A DNA stretch of 64,000 nucleotides, taken from positions 33,568-97,567 of the forward strand of contig CAKPGR010000002.1 in the NCBI GenBank assembly GCA_934155005.1. Direction: 5' to 3'. Below, piece after piece: positions 1-8,368 of the stretch. The position numbers were made by a program, and so were the translations under genes. Under the pieces are notes generated by a model that had not been told where the DNA came from, ran no database searches, and was given only the letters and a program-made list of their open reading frames with translations. Each line of letters starts with the position of its first letter. The stretch's first letter is position 1. The stretch is from an uncultured Bacilli bacterium (lineage in GTDB: Bacteria; Bacillota_I; Bacilli_A; RF39; UBA660).

Positions 1-601
1 TATTTAATCTAACAATAGGTGATGATATATATTTAGAAATATAATAGGAAAGTAAAAATGATAAAACAAAAACACCTATTGTAACATAAATTAATTGTCC
101 CGCTAATATTTTAATTGTAGAATTAAGAGGCTCTAGTGATGTATTTACTATAACAAAATAATCATCATCTAATTTTAAACCATACATTATAATTTTATTA
201 CCTAATTCTCTATTTCTAAGTTTATAAATTGTTTTGTTTGTTGTACTATTTATAAGTTCTTCTTTATATTTTAAATAAGAAACATTATTATTTTTACTAA
301 TGCATCCACCATTTACGTTATTAGAAGAATATATTTCACTACCTTTATAAATTAGATCTATACAAATACCTTGCTTATATGTTATTGAATTAAATAAATC
401 CTCTAAGGAATCATTTTCTTTATACTTTTTAAATACTTGTTTAGCCACTTCACTAACTTCATGAGTTTTGACTAATTCATAATAACCATTTAAAAATATA
501 ACTTGAAAAAACCATAAGAAAACTAAGATAGCTAATGAAAACATTATCATATATAACCATATTTTGTTTCCTAAGCTATTTTTATTTAATTTATATCTCA
601 A
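1..601 (-). CDS. Sensor histidine kinase, N-terminal part (cut by window edge)
   Basis: First 200 residues of a membrane sensor kinase; the rest of HAMP and the catalytic core lie outside the window. Visible are a first membrane helix (about residues 14-37), an extracytoplasmic sensor of about 125 residues with cysteines at 80 and 100, a second helix (about 164-188) and the beginning of HAMP (SSPIVRLN). I start it at TTG 601-599, which overlaps the stop of the response-regulator gene by 11 bases and has AGGA about 8 bases upstream; the first in-frame ATG is codon 18, inside the first helix. Translational coupling to the regulator implies a cognate pair. The sensed signal cannot be inferred. 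The kinase assignment rests on topology and context, because no catalytic motif is in view. Confidence 0.75.
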   Translation of the reverse strand, partial: MRYKLNKNSLGNKIWLYMIMFSLAILVFLWFFQVIFLNGYYELVKTHEVSEVAKQVFKKYKENDSLEDLFNSITYKQGICIDLIYKGSEIYSSNNVNGGCISKNNNVSYLKYKEELINSTTNKTIYKLRNRELGNKIIMYGLKLDDDYFVIVNTSLEPLNSTIKILAGQLIYVTIGVFVLSFLLSYYISKYISSPIVRLN

Positions 602-1253
602 ATTTATATCCTACTGCTCTAACAGTAACAATTAAATTACGATATTTTCCAAGATTATTTCTAAGCATTTTTATATGAGTATCAATTGTTCTATCATCAC
701 CAAAAAAATCATATCCCCAAATATTGCTTAAAAGTTGTTCTCTTGTTAAGGCAATATTTTTGTTTTTAACAAAGTAAACTAATAAATCGTATTCTTTTGG
801 TGTTAATTTTAAAATTTTATCTTCTATTTTTACATTGTGAGCTTTAAAATCAATAACTAAATCTTCATATTTAAATATATCATTTGATGTTTTATTTTCT
901 CTCTTTAAAACAGCTTTAATACGCGCTACTAACTCTTTTGGACTGAATGGTTTAGTAACATAATCATCTATCCCTAAATCAAATCCTACTAGTTTATCAA
1001 ACTCTTCAGTACGAGCTGATAATACAATAATTGGTATATCTTTAATTTTTTTAATTTCTTTACAAGCAGAAAATCCATCTAATTTTGGCATCATTATATC
1101 CATAATAATTAAATCAATATCATCATTAAATTTAACAAAGTCAATTGCTTGTTCCCCATTTTCAGCTTCAATACAAGTGTATGATTCATTTTCTAAATAT
1201 TCTTTAATAACATTTCTAATCATTATTTCGTCATCAACAATTAAAATTTTCAT
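591..1253 (-). CDS. OmpR/PhoB-family response regulator
   Basis: Two-component transcription regulator of 220 residues. The receiver domain (about 1-115) has the acidic pair D7/D8, phospho-acceptor D52 in MDIMMPKLDG, S79 and K101 (the TKPF motif). A winged-helix DNA-binding domain follows (about 125-220), with the typical LTPKEYDLL, DDRTIDTHIKMLR and VRAVGYKFE signatures. It lies 33 bases downstream of the ApbE-like gene and overlaps the sensor kinase gene, so the three probably form one transcript. Targets are unknown. Subfamily is clear; the specific orthologue (PhoP, WalR or other) is not. Confidence 0.93.
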   Translation of the reverse strand: MKILIVDDEIMIRNVIKEYLENESYTCIEAENGEQAIDFVKFNDDIDLIIMDIMMPKLDGFSACKEIKKIKDIPIIVLSARTEEFDKLVGFDLGIDDYVTKPFSPKELVARIKAVLKRENKTSNDIFKYEDLVIDFKAHNVKIEDKILKLTPKEYDLLVYFVKNKNIALTREQLLSNIWGYDFFGDDRTIDTHIKMLRNNLGKYRNLIVTVRAVGYKFEI

Positions 1254-1286
1254 AATATCACATCCTTTAAGTATTCTAAATTAATA

Positions 1287-2273
1287 TTATGTATTTTTTG
1301 TGAAATCATTAGAATACATAATTTTATTATCATTTGTGTATATCATAACTTCTACATTATCAAGTTTATTTACTTCTTTTATAACTTCACTAGGATTTTT
1401 CATAAATAAATATTTTGATAAATATAAAAAATAATTTTCATTAGTTGTAATAATCGTTATACTTTTCATATTGTTAACTAATTTCTTTTCTTTTGTATCA
1501 ACTATTTTACTATAAATTTTGTTATTATATTTGTAATAATCAGAAGTATTAATAGTTGAAATATATTTATTTTTAACATTTATAGTTTTTAGTAGTTCGT
1601 TATTGTCAGGATTTATAGTAGCTACTTTATATTTACCATTTGTTTTACTTCCAACAATAGATTCATTATCACAAGATATATAGTAGTATTTTATATCATT
1701 TTTATCTAATATTTTTTTTATTTCATTTAATATATATGGTGTTTTAATATAATCTAAATTAATATTCATATAATTATTATTTATCTTTTTGTCTTTTATT
1801 TCAATATTATCTATTGTTTGATTATCTGCTAGCGAGATTTCTATATCACTTGGATAACCTGTATTTATAGTAAAATATTCATCAAATAAATCATATAAAT
1901 TTCCTTTGCTTATATCAATTTTTCCATTTGTTTTATCATATATTTCTAAGCCTTTATCAATCATATTTACTAATTCTTTATCTAATTTTAACTCTTTATT
2001 TTGTAAAAAATTATGTCTTATATAATATAAATTATTAATTCCTTCATATTCGTTTTTGGTATCAGTTAATTTTTCATATTTATTAATTAAAGTTTCTATT
2101 TTATTAAATATGGAATCTATATTTTTATTAGTAGTTATTTTAACTGTTATATTTTTATTTAAATAACTAAATTGTTTTACTTGTTCTTTTTTTACAAAAA
2201 TAATTTTCATTATAAAAAGAAAAGTTAATAATATTAAGATAGAATATATTACTATATTTAGCTTTTTTTGCAT
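1287..2273 (-). CDS. ApbE-like (FAD:protein FMN transferase) protein, probably degenerate
   Basis: A 328-residue protein with one N-terminal membrane helix (about 6-26) and a body matching the ApbE fold in order: a helix resembling 'LDKELVNMIDKGLEIYDKTNGKIDISKG' (the family's region before its FDxTxGPL motif), NINLDYIKTPYILNEI in the place of the family's DLGGIAKGYAVD, and a later SIVGSKTNGKYKVATINP strand pair. ApbE enzymes attach FMN to extracytoplasmic flavoproteins. Here the glycine-rich AKG motif and the C-terminal metal-binding Asp/Thr stretch (family DALST; here YFLYLSKYLF) are not conserved, so catalysis is doubtful. RBS AGGTG lies 7 bases before the ATG. It heads the two-component operon, which suggests a role in signal sensing; that is inference. 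Confidence 0.6.
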   Translation of the reverse strand: MQKKLNIVIYSILILLTFLFIMKIIFVKKEQVKQFSYLNKNITVKITTNKNIDSIFNKIETLINKYEKLTDTKNEYEGINNLYYIRHNFLQNKELKLDKELVNMIDKGLEIYDKTNGKIDISKGNLYDLFDEYFTINTGYPSDIEISLADNQTIDNIEIKDKKINNNYMNINLDYIKTPYILNEIKKILDKNDIKYYYISCDNESIVGSKTNGKYKVATINPDNNELLKTINVKNKYISTINTSDYYKYNNKIYSKIVDTKEKKLVNNMKSITIITTNENYFLYLSKYLFMKNPSEVIKEVNKLDNVEVMIYTNDNKIMYSNDFTKNT

Positions 2274-2297
2274 TTAAATCACCTATCTATATTATAT

Positions 2298-2321
2298 CAA
2301 AAAAAAGCCTATTTGGCTTTA
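2298..2321 (-). terminator. Intrinsic terminator after the glycosyltransferase gene
   Basis: On the minus strand, stem AAAGCC-AAATA-GGCTTT followed by a run of T. It overlaps the stop codon of the glycosyltransferase gene and separates it from the ApbE-like operon. Confidence 0.8.
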
Positions 2322-3320
2322 TTTCATTAAATTTTTATATATGTCAATTAATTTTTTACCAACTATTTTTGTATCTTTGGAAGTAGCTTTTTTATATCCT
2401 TGTTCTTTTAGGCTTTTCTTTTTACCATTTAGAATATCTTTTATTAATATTTCAAATTCATCTACATCTTTTGCTTTATATACTTCTTCATCTTTTATAA
2501 ATTCTTCAAAGACAGGAATATCTCTAACTAATGTTGGTATTTTTGCTATTAAAGCTTCTAATATTGGGATACCTTCTGTTTCTTCAAGTGTTGGAAACAA
2601 ATATAAGTCACTTCCGCTATATGCTTTTCTTATAAAACTTTGATCTACATATCCAGCAAATATTAAATTATCTAATTTAGTATTTACAGCATCTTTTATT
2701 TCTTTTGGAACTAGATTTAAATCAAGATAACCGAACCATATAAATTTATATTCTGGCATTCTTTTTGCAAGTTCAACAAAATCTAAAATTCCTTTTCTTT
2801 TTAAATATAAACCTACACCCATAATAACTTTTTCATTATCTTTAAAACCATATTTTTTTCTAAATTCACGAGCAAATTCGTCATTATGTTCAAAATATTC
2901 AGTATCAATTCCATTTGATATAGCGTATATTGGTCTATTTAAATTATAATTTTCAAGTAATCTTTTAGAATATTCAGTTGGTGTTATTATAACATCCCCT
3001 AGTTTATAACATTTAGATATCCACCATTTAAAAAGTGGCGCTACTGCATTGGAAAATTTAAAAGAATTTTTAAAATCTTCTTCTGTTGAATGAGCATGAT
3101 ATACAACTTTCTTTCCTAATCTCTTAGCCTTTTTAGCGAGAAAATAACTCTTAAGTAAATACCAATTTATATGAACAATATCAACATTTTTAATTTCCTT
3201 AGGATCTAATGTATATTCAACATTATTTCTCTCTAAAGCATTTATTTGATGTTTAACAGCTTTACCTAACCCTGACTTTCCAACAGTTTTAAGTCCTTCT
3301 GTATATAATAATACCTTCAT
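2319..3320 (-). CDS. Glycosyltransferase family 4 protein
   Basis: GT-B fold glycosyltransferase of 333 residues, likely a cytoplasmic enzyme moving sugar from a nucleotide donor to a lipid or cell-envelope acceptor. Evidence: N-terminal MKVLLYTEG...GLGKAVKHQINAL acceptor-domain start, the domain junction YAISNGIDTEYF, GVGLYLKRKG at the donor-domain start, and the donor motif ETEGIPILEALIA (EX7E-like). The start is the ATG at 3320, with AAAGGTG just upstream, rather than an upstream in-frame ATG that would add 15 residues lacking a ribosome site. Sequence resembles diacylglycerol glucosyl- or mannosyltransferases, but donor and acceptor cannot be decided from sequence. Confidence 0.85.
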   Translation of the reverse strand: MKVLLYTEGLKTVGKSGLGKAVKHQINALERNNVEYTLDPKEIKNVDIVHINWYLLKSYFLAKKAKRLGKKVVYHAHSTEEDFKNSFKFSNAVAPLFKWWISKCYKLGDVIITPTEYSKRLLENYNLNRPIYAISNGIDTEYFEHNDEFAREFRKKYGFKDNEKVIMGVGLYLKRKGILDFVELAKRMPEYKFIWFGYLDLNLVPKEIKDAVNTKLDNLIFAGYVDQSFIRKAYSGSDLYLFPTLEETEGIPILEALIAKIPTLVRDIPVFEEFIKDEEVYKAKDVDEFEILIKDILNGKKKSLKEQGYKKATSKDTKIVGKKLIDIYKNLMK

Positions 3321-3348
3321 TTTATCACCTTTAAGAATTATATCATAT

Positions 3349-3570
3349 CTAAATTGTATTAACAAGAATTACATCTTTGCCTATTTTTCTTACTTGACGC
3401 CAGGCAATTTCAATTATATTTTGATTTGCAAAAAAATTAAATCTACTTTTTTGAACAACTAATGATTTCATATTTCCATTATCATCTATAATTACATCTA
3501 TAATATTGCCAATTTTCGTTCCATTTTCAATATCAACTATATCTTTACTTTGTAAATCAGATAAACGCAT
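3349..3570 (-). CDS. PRC-barrel protein, YlmC/YmxH family
   Basis: A 73-residue single PRC-barrel domain beginning MRLSDLQSKDIVDIENGTKIG, characteristic of the YlmC/YmxH family found beside sporulation genes in Bacilli and Clostridia. The start at 3570 is chosen because AGGTG lies about 5 bases before it and the family begins there; the longer frame adds 27 lysine/isoleucine-rich residues without a ribosome site. In Bacillus, ylmC is close to sigG, as here. Molecular function is not established. Confidence 0.8.
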   Translation of the reverse strand: MRLSDLQSKDIVDIENGTKIGNIIDVIIDDNGNMKSLVVQKSRFNFFANQNIIEIAWRQVRKIGKDVILVNTI

Positions 3571-3610
3571 ACAATCACCTATATAATTATATTCATATTT
3601 ATTATTAATT

Positions 3611-3806
3611 TTACGAATCTTTAATTTTAATAAAATGTTTATATATTCCAATATCTCCTATTGATCTAGTTAAAAAATTAATGAATATTAAACTACCACA
3701 TACAATAATTGCATCTATACCAATAGAATTATTAAAAAAAATCAACATTATCAGTTAAATTCATCAATATAAAACTTATAAGGATTGAAATAAAATCATT
3801 CATCAT
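3611..3806 (-). CDS. Small membrane-protein ORF split at a T8 run (possible frameshift)
   Basis: After sigG there is an ATG (3806) with GGTG just upstream that reads MMNDFISILISFILMN and stops at 3732, right after a run of eight T (plus-strand A 3733-3741 region). In the neighbouring frame, reading continues as NNSIGIDAIIVCGSLIFINFL...KIKDS to a stop at 3611. Removing one T would fuse both parts into a protein of about 65 residues with two hydrophobic stretches. Alternatively, the second part could start at its own ATG just before the T run (45 residues). It could be a real small sporulation-associated protein, a sequencing error, or a slippery site. I do not recognise the family. Confidence 0.35.
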
Positions 3807-3824
3807 AACACCTATTTCTAATTA

Positions 3825-3859
3825 TAAAAAAAATATTAAAGAATCATTTTTTTAATATT
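3825..3859 (-). terminator. Intrinsic terminator overlapping the end of sigG
   Basis: Inverted repeat AATATTAAA / TTTAATATT with a 10-base loop followed by T-rich sequence on the minus strand. The left arm lies in the last codons of sigG. Confidence 0.55.
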
Positions 3860-4609
3860 TTCAATACCGCTTTTTTCTAGTCTAGATATTTGGGCTTGTG
3901 ATATTCCAATTTCTTCTGCTAGTTCTAATTGTGTTTTTCCTGTTATATATCTTTCTAAAATAATATACTTTTCTTTTTCTTTTAATTTATTAATAGCATC
4001 TTTAAGCGATATTCTTATATCGTTATCATAATTATTTTTTTTATCTTCAAGTTGATCACATAGATATATAGTATCTCCACCATCACTATAAATAGGATCA
4101 AACATACTAAGAGTATCTCTCATTGAATTTAGAGCATTAACAACTTCTATTTCATCAATTTCTAAGGCTTTTGCAATCATTTTTACTGTTGGCTCTTTAC
4201 CATATTTATTAGTTAATTCTTCTTTTACTTTCAAAGCTTTATAAGCTATATCTTTAATCCCTCTTGATATCCTAACACTTGAATTATCTCTTAAATATCT
4301 TCTTATTTCACCTAATATCATTGGTACAGCATATGTAGAAAATTTGACATCAAAAGATAAGTCAAAATTATCTATTGCTTTTATAAGACCAATACATCCA
4401 ACTTGAAATAAGTCATCCATATTATCAGTTCTATTATTATATTTTTTAAGTATTGATAAAACTAATTTTAAATTTCCGTTTACTAATTCATCTTTTGCTA
4501 AAATATTTCCATTTCTATATTCTAAAAATAATTTATTCATCTCTTCACTACTTAAAACCTTAATACTCGCAGTGTTCACGTTCGCAATTTCTACCTTGTG
4601 ACGTGCCAT
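3836..4609 (-). CDS. sigG: RNA polymerase sporulation sigma factor SigG
   Basis: Sigma-70 family factor of 257 residues (Bacillus SigG is about 260). In order: the SigG-specific N-terminus with KVEIANVNTASIKVLSSEEM, region 2 with NMDDLFQVGCIGLIKAIDNFDLS and VKFSTYAVPMILGEIRRYLRDNSSVRISR, region 3 (YKALKVKEELTNKYGKEPT), and region 4 ending in QLELAEEIGISQAQISRLEK. This is closer to SigG than to SigF/SigE through the leader sequence and the YSDGGDTIYL segment. SigG directs forespore-specific transcription after engulfment, so its presence suggests the organism can sporulate. The next genes downstream are a split small ORF and a YlmC-type gene, as expected near sigG. Confidence 0.88.
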   Translation of the reverse strand: MARHKVEIANVNTASIKVLSSEEMNKLFLEYRNGNILAKDELVNGNLKLVLSILKKYNNRTDNMDDLFQVGCIGLIKAIDNFDLSFDVKFSTYAVPMILGEIRRYLRDNSSVRISRGIKDIAYKALKVKEELTNKYGKEPTVKMIAKALEIDEIEVVNALNSMRDTLSMFDPIYSDGGDTIYLCDQLEDKKNNYDNDIRISLKDAINKLKEKEKYIILERYITGKTQLELAEEIGISQAQISRLEKSGIENIKKMIL

Positions 4610-4660
4610 ATATTCTCCTTTCTATCTAATTATGAATATAGATTGAAAAAATATTCAAAA

Positions 4661-4689
4661 AAAAGATGAATTTTTTTATTTCATCTTTT
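4661..4689 (-). terminator. Intrinsic terminator of the 4681-5859 gene
   Basis: Minus-strand stem AAAAGATGAA / TTCATCTTTT with an A-rich loop and a following T run; it includes the gene's stop codon. Confidence 0.85.
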
Positions 4690-5859
4690 AATTATCTCTT
4701 TTACTTTATTTAATTGATTTTCTAATTCATCCATTTCAGCTATATTAGTTTCAAGTGACTTAAATTCTGACTCTATATCTATTATTTTTTTTATATATTC
4801 ATATTGAATAGTATATTCTGATTCTAATGTTAATGTTAGGTTTGATAAAATGCAATTGTTTTTAAACTCTTTCATTTTATTAAAATATTCTTGACTTAAA
4901 TATTCTAATTTTTTTATGGCTTTCTTTTTATTTTCACAATCTATATTCAATTTTTCTACGTTATCTTTTGTTTCTATTACAAGTTTTAGCACTCTATCTT
5001 TCACTACTATATTTTTTGGTTCTATACTTTCTGACTTTATATTTTCTGATTCTATTTTTGGAGTAGTAATGTATTGACATAAATCCATTTTAAAAGTGCT
5101 ATTTAAAAATTTAGACATATTACTATTTTCAAAATCTCCGTTATTAAAATAATCATCACAAAGATATTCTATTCCAGAAAAAAGAATTTTTTCACTAATC
5201 ATGATATTTTCATTTTCATCAACAATCCATTTAACTGGTTCAACTTTCATCCAAACTTCAACATTTTTATCATTAAATGAGCCATCATTACTACGAATTT
5301 TAGCGTTGTGAAGAACAACCCTTACATATTTTTCTTTTTTATATTCATATACATCAAAATAAGGGTAGTTAATTTTAAAAGTTCCATCTATTTTTTTTAA
5401 AAATCTAAGTTTTCGTTTCTTATAAAGTTTTTCTAGTTTATTATGAAGTGGAGGATAAATTTGATGTTGTGGATAAAAGCCATATTCTACCTCAATAACT
5501 CCGTCATCTGCTCTTTTAATTATCCCGTCATTTGTAGGAATATTGTCTATTGATAAAATTTTTAAGGCTGGACGAACTCCTGTCCCATAAGGTATGTAAA
5601 AATTATGATTAGGTCCTAAGCCTCCTAAATTATCAATAGAAATAAACTCTCCATTCTCAGTTAAATCACTTGTTAAATATTCTCCCTTTCTACTTTCAAA
5701 CTTTTTATTTTTAGTTTTATCATAATTATTAAATAAATCTTCTAATCCTAAAAATACAGAAAAATCTGTTGATGTTGCTATTACTCCTCTTTTTTTTAAA
5801 ACTTCTAATTTGTTAGGGCCATATAATTGCTCTAGTCTTAAAAGCGTAAATTCATTCAT
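4681..5859 (-). CDS. Unknown protein with DUF6273-like segments and a C-terminal coiled coil
   Basis: A 392-residue protein without signal peptide or membrane helix. Two stretches resemble the C-type-lectin-like DUF6273 fold: YGTGVRPALKI at about residues 91-101 (in DUF6273 the GVRPAL motif is normally the end of the domain) and, later, VEPVKWIVDENENIMISEKIL with NSNMSKFLNSTF at about 205-255 (normally the domain's beginning). The order is therefore reversed relative to the usual layout, suggesting a permuted or duplicated domain. The last 120 residues are charged and helical, probably coiled coil. It is monocistronic with its own terminator. Function unknown; the GVRP motif is shared with the secreted lectin-like family elsewhere in this window. 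Confidence 0.55.
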   Translation of the reverse strand: MNEFTLLRLEQLYGPNKLEVLKKRGVIATSTDFSVFLGLEDLFNNYDKTKNKKFESRKGEYLTSDLTENGEFISIDNLGGLGPNHNFYIPYGTGVRPALKILSIDNIPTNDGIIKRADDGVIEVEYGFYPQHQIYPPLHNKLEKLYKKRKLRFLKKIDGTFKINYPYFDVYEYKKEKYVRVVLHNAKIRSNDGSFNDKNVEVWMKVEPVKWIVDENENIMISEKILFSGIEYLCDDYFNNGDFENSNMSKFLNSTFKMDLCQYITTPKIESENIKSESIEPKNIVVKDRVLKLVIETKDNVEKLNIDCENKKKAIKKLEYLSQEYFNKMKEFKNNCILSNLTLTLESEYTIQYEYIKKIIDIESEFKSLETNIAEMDELENQLNKVKEIIKR

Positions 5860-5981
5860 AAAAACACCTCTTTTTGCTCTGGTATTATAACACCTTTTTC
5901 CCTATTTATCAATTTTTTTTGACTTATTCCTATTGTAAAAAAATTAAAATAAGTGTACTATTTAATTCAGAGGTAAATTAT

Positions 5982-6752
5982 ATGAATGAAGAAAATTTAA
6001 TTAATTATTATAATAAATTTAATGAAGATAAAAGATTAACTAGAAGACATGGACAAGTAGAATTTGTTACAACTATAAAATATATTGAAAAAATATTAGA
6101 AAAAATAGACAATCCTAAAATATTAGATATAGGAGCTGGAAGTGGTAGATATTCTTTTTATCTTGTAGAAAAAGGCTATGATGTTACAGCAATTGAACTT
6201 GTAAAACATAATTTAAGAATGATTGAAGAAAAATCTAAATTAATTAAAGCATATCAAGGTAATGCTATAGATTTGTCTAGATTTGACGATAATACATTTG
6301 ATTTAGTTTTATTATTTGGACCAATGTATCATTTAATAAATGAAGAAGATCAATTAAAAGCTTTAAGTGAAGCTAAAAGAGTTTCTAAAGGTGTTATAAT
6401 GGTGGCTTATATTATGAATGATTATGGTATTATAACTCATGGATTTAAAGAAAAAGCAATTAAAGAATCTATTAAGAATAATTTAGTTGATAGTAATTAT
6501 CATATTACTCCTAAAAAAACAGATCTTTACAATTATGTTAGATTAGAAGATGTAGATGAATTAAATAAAAAGGCTAAATTAAAAAGAAAATTAATTTTCA
6601 CTCCTGATGGACCGGCTAATTATATAAGGCCTTATTTAAATAGTTTAGATCATGAAGAATTTAACCTATTCTTAGATTATCATTTTAAAACATGTGAAAG
6701 AATGGATATGATGGGTGCCTCAGCTCATATAGTAGATATAATAAAGAAATAG
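5982..6752 (+). CDS. Class I SAM-dependent methyltransferase
   Basis: A 256-residue Rossmann-fold methyltransferase, one of two plus-strand genes in the window. The SAM-binding motif I is ILDIGAGSGRYSFYL (about residues 47-61), motif II has TAIELVKHN, and motif IV region reads DLVLLFGPMYHL. Start chosen at ATG 5982 with AGAGGT 7 bases upstream; the longer frame would add a hydrophobic leader encoded by what looks like intergenic DNA. The fold fits UbiE/COQ5-like small-molecule methyltransferases; the substrate is unknown. It converges on the next gene with a shared terminator. Confidence 0.85.
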   Translation: MNEENLINYYNKFNEDKRLTRRHGQVEFVTTIKYIEKILEKIDNPKILDIGAGSGRYSFYLVEKGYDVTAIELVKHNLRMIEEKSKLIKAYQGNAIDLSRFDDNTFDLVLLFGPMYHLINEEDQLKALSEAKRVSKGVIMVAYIMNDYGIITHGFKEKAIKESIKNNLVDSNYHITPKKTDLYNYVRLEDVDELNKKAKLKRKLIFTPDGPANYIRPYLNSLDHEEFNLFLDYHFKTCERMDMMGASAHIVDIIKK

Positions 6753-6771
6753 ATTTAATGTCTATTTCTTT
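6743..6771. terminator. Bidirectional terminator between convergent genes
   Basis: Perfect inverted repeat AAAGAAATAGA / TCTATTTCTTT around a 7-base loop, A-rich on one side and T-rich on the other. It overlaps the last codons of the methyltransferase and the end of the opposing gene. Confidence 0.8.
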
Positions 6772-7213
6772 TCTTTTGTTTTATTTTTTGATAAGAATTA
6801 TATTCTTTATAAAAATTACGTCCTTTTAGTTTTACTTCTAAAAGTTCTTTTTTAAATTTCTCATTATTATTTTGTTCTATATATTTTTTTATTTCTATAT
6901 CTTTAGCTGGCCTTATATTTATTTTTTTTGTATCAATAATTTTTTTTAATTTTATATAGGTAAAAGAATTATTATCTTCTTGATTATTTAGCTCAATCTC
7001 TTCATCGCTAATGGTCATTACATAATTTGTTTGAATAGGAATTGATATTTTTGTAATAATTTCAAATGCTTTATCACCAATTATATAAACCATAATGTCT
7101 TTTAGTTCCTTTTCAAAAAGAATTTCTAATGATTCTTTATCAAAGTCTTTTAAATCTTCTTTGTAACAATCAATATAGTATAAAGGTAATTTATAAATTT
7201 TAAATAATCCCAA
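6755..7213 (-). CDS. Hypothetical protein
   Basis: A 152-residue charged protein, no signal peptide or membrane segment, ending in a lysine/arginine-rich tail (KIKQKKRNRH). The likely start is TTG at 7213, preceded by GAGGTGG at good distance; a nearby ATG (7217) is out of frame. I do not recognise a family. It is a separate unit between the methyltransferase and dnaJ, with the dnaJ terminator downstream of its promoter region. Confidence 0.6.
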   Translation of the reverse strand: MGLFKIYKLPLYYIDCYKEDLKDFDKESLEILFEKELKDIMVYIIGDKAFEIITKISIPIQTNYVMTISDEEIELNNQEDNNSFTYIKLKKIIDTKKINIRPAKDIEIKKYIEQNNNEKFKKELLEVKLKGRNFYKEYNSYQKIKQKKRNRH

Positions 7214-7244
7214 TCATACCACCTCAGGTTATATATTCTAACAC

Positions 7245-7273
7245 AAAAAATACCTAAATTAAAGGTATTTTTT
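7245..7273 (-). terminator. Intrinsic terminator of the heat-shock operon
   Basis: Stem AAATACCTT / AAGGTATTT-like repeat flanked by A and T runs, at the dnaJ stop. It ends the hrcA-grpE-dnaK-pepF-dnaJ transcript. Confidence 0.85.
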
Positions 7274-8356
7274 AATATTATCAAAAGATGAGCTTGTTTT
7301 TAAGTCTGTTTTTTGTAATTCTTCAAATAATTTCTTTTGTTCTCTAGTTAATTTCTTTGGAGTTTCTATTTCTAGGATAACGTACATATTTCCTCTTCTT
7401 CCATTATTTACGTCTTTTATTCCTTTACCTTTTAAACGATGTTTATCATTAGTTTTAGATCCTGCTGGAATAGAAAGAGTTACAGTACCATCTAGTGTTG
7501 GAATATCTATTTTAGCTCCAAGTACAGCATCTGTTATACTTATTGGTAATACTAAATATATATCATTTTCATCTCTCTTAAAAATTGGATGTTCTTTTAC
7601 ATTAAATTCTATATAAACATCTCCATTAGGCCCACCATTAGTACCGGCTTCACCTTTTCCGGCTAATCTAAGTCTATTTCCTGTATCAACACCTGCTGGT
7701 ATTTTAACTTCAATATCTTTATTGCTTTTAATATGCCCTGTACCACGACATTTAGAACATTTTTCACTAAAAGTTACACCTTTACCACCACAAGTTGAAC
7801 AAGTTGTATTGGTTACAAAAGTCCCAAAAAGAGTGTTTTGTTGTCTTTTTTCTTGACCTGTACCATGGCAAGTAGGACATGTTTTCTCACCCTTACCACC
7901 TTTACCATTACATTCATCACATTTTTCATTAAGATTTAAATTAATTGTTTTTTTACAACCATTAACTGCTTCATCAAATGTTAAATTAATATGTAATAAT
8001 GTATCATTTCCTTTTCTTGCTCGATTTTGATTTCTACTTCCAAAGCCAAAACTTGAACCAAACATATCTCCAAAGATATCAGAAAAATCGAAGTCAGAAA
8101 AATCAAAGCCACTAGCATTTCCATAACCATTATTTTGGAATGCTGAATGTCCGAATTGATCATATTGTTTTCTTTTAGATTCATCTGATAATACAGCATA
8201 AGCTTCTTGTGCTTCTTTAAATTTTTCAGCAGCATCTGGTTCTTTTGAAACATCTGGATGATATTTTTTAGCTAATTTTCTAAACGCTGATTTAATTTCT
8301 GCTTCACTAGCTGTTTTAGAAACTCCTAAAACTTCATAATAATCTCTTTTATTCAT
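7259..8356 (-). CDS. dnaJ: Chaperone protein DnaJ
   Basis: Hsp40 co-chaperone (365 residues) that delivers substrates to DnaK and stimulates its ATPase. J domain at 1-66 with HPD at 33-35, a Gly/Phe-rich linker (about 70-110), the zinc-binding region with four CxxCxGxG repeats ([32 protein letters not shown]), and two C-terminal beta domains. Last gene of the operon, separated from dnaK by pepF. Full length and apparently intact. Confidence 0.98.
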   Translation of the reverse strand: MNKRDYYEVLGVSKTASEAEIKSAFRKLAKKYHPDVSKEPDAAEKFKEAQEAYAVLSDESKRKQYDQFGHSAFQNNGYGNASGFDFSDFDFSDIFGDMFGSSFGFGSRNQNRARKGNDTLLHINLTFDEAVNGCKKTINLNLNEKCDECNGKGGKGEKTCPTCHGTGQEKRQQNTLFGTFVTNTTCSTCGGKGVTFSEKCSKCRGTGHIKSNKDIEVKIPAGVDTGNRLRLAGKGEAGTNGGPNGDVYIEFNVKEHPIFKRDENDIYLVLPISITDAVLGAKIDIPTLDGTVTLSIPAGSKTNDKHRLKGKGIKDVNNGRRGNMYVILEIETPKKLTREQKKLFEELQKTDLKTSSSFDNIKKYL

Positions 8357-8368
8357 ACTTCACCTTCT

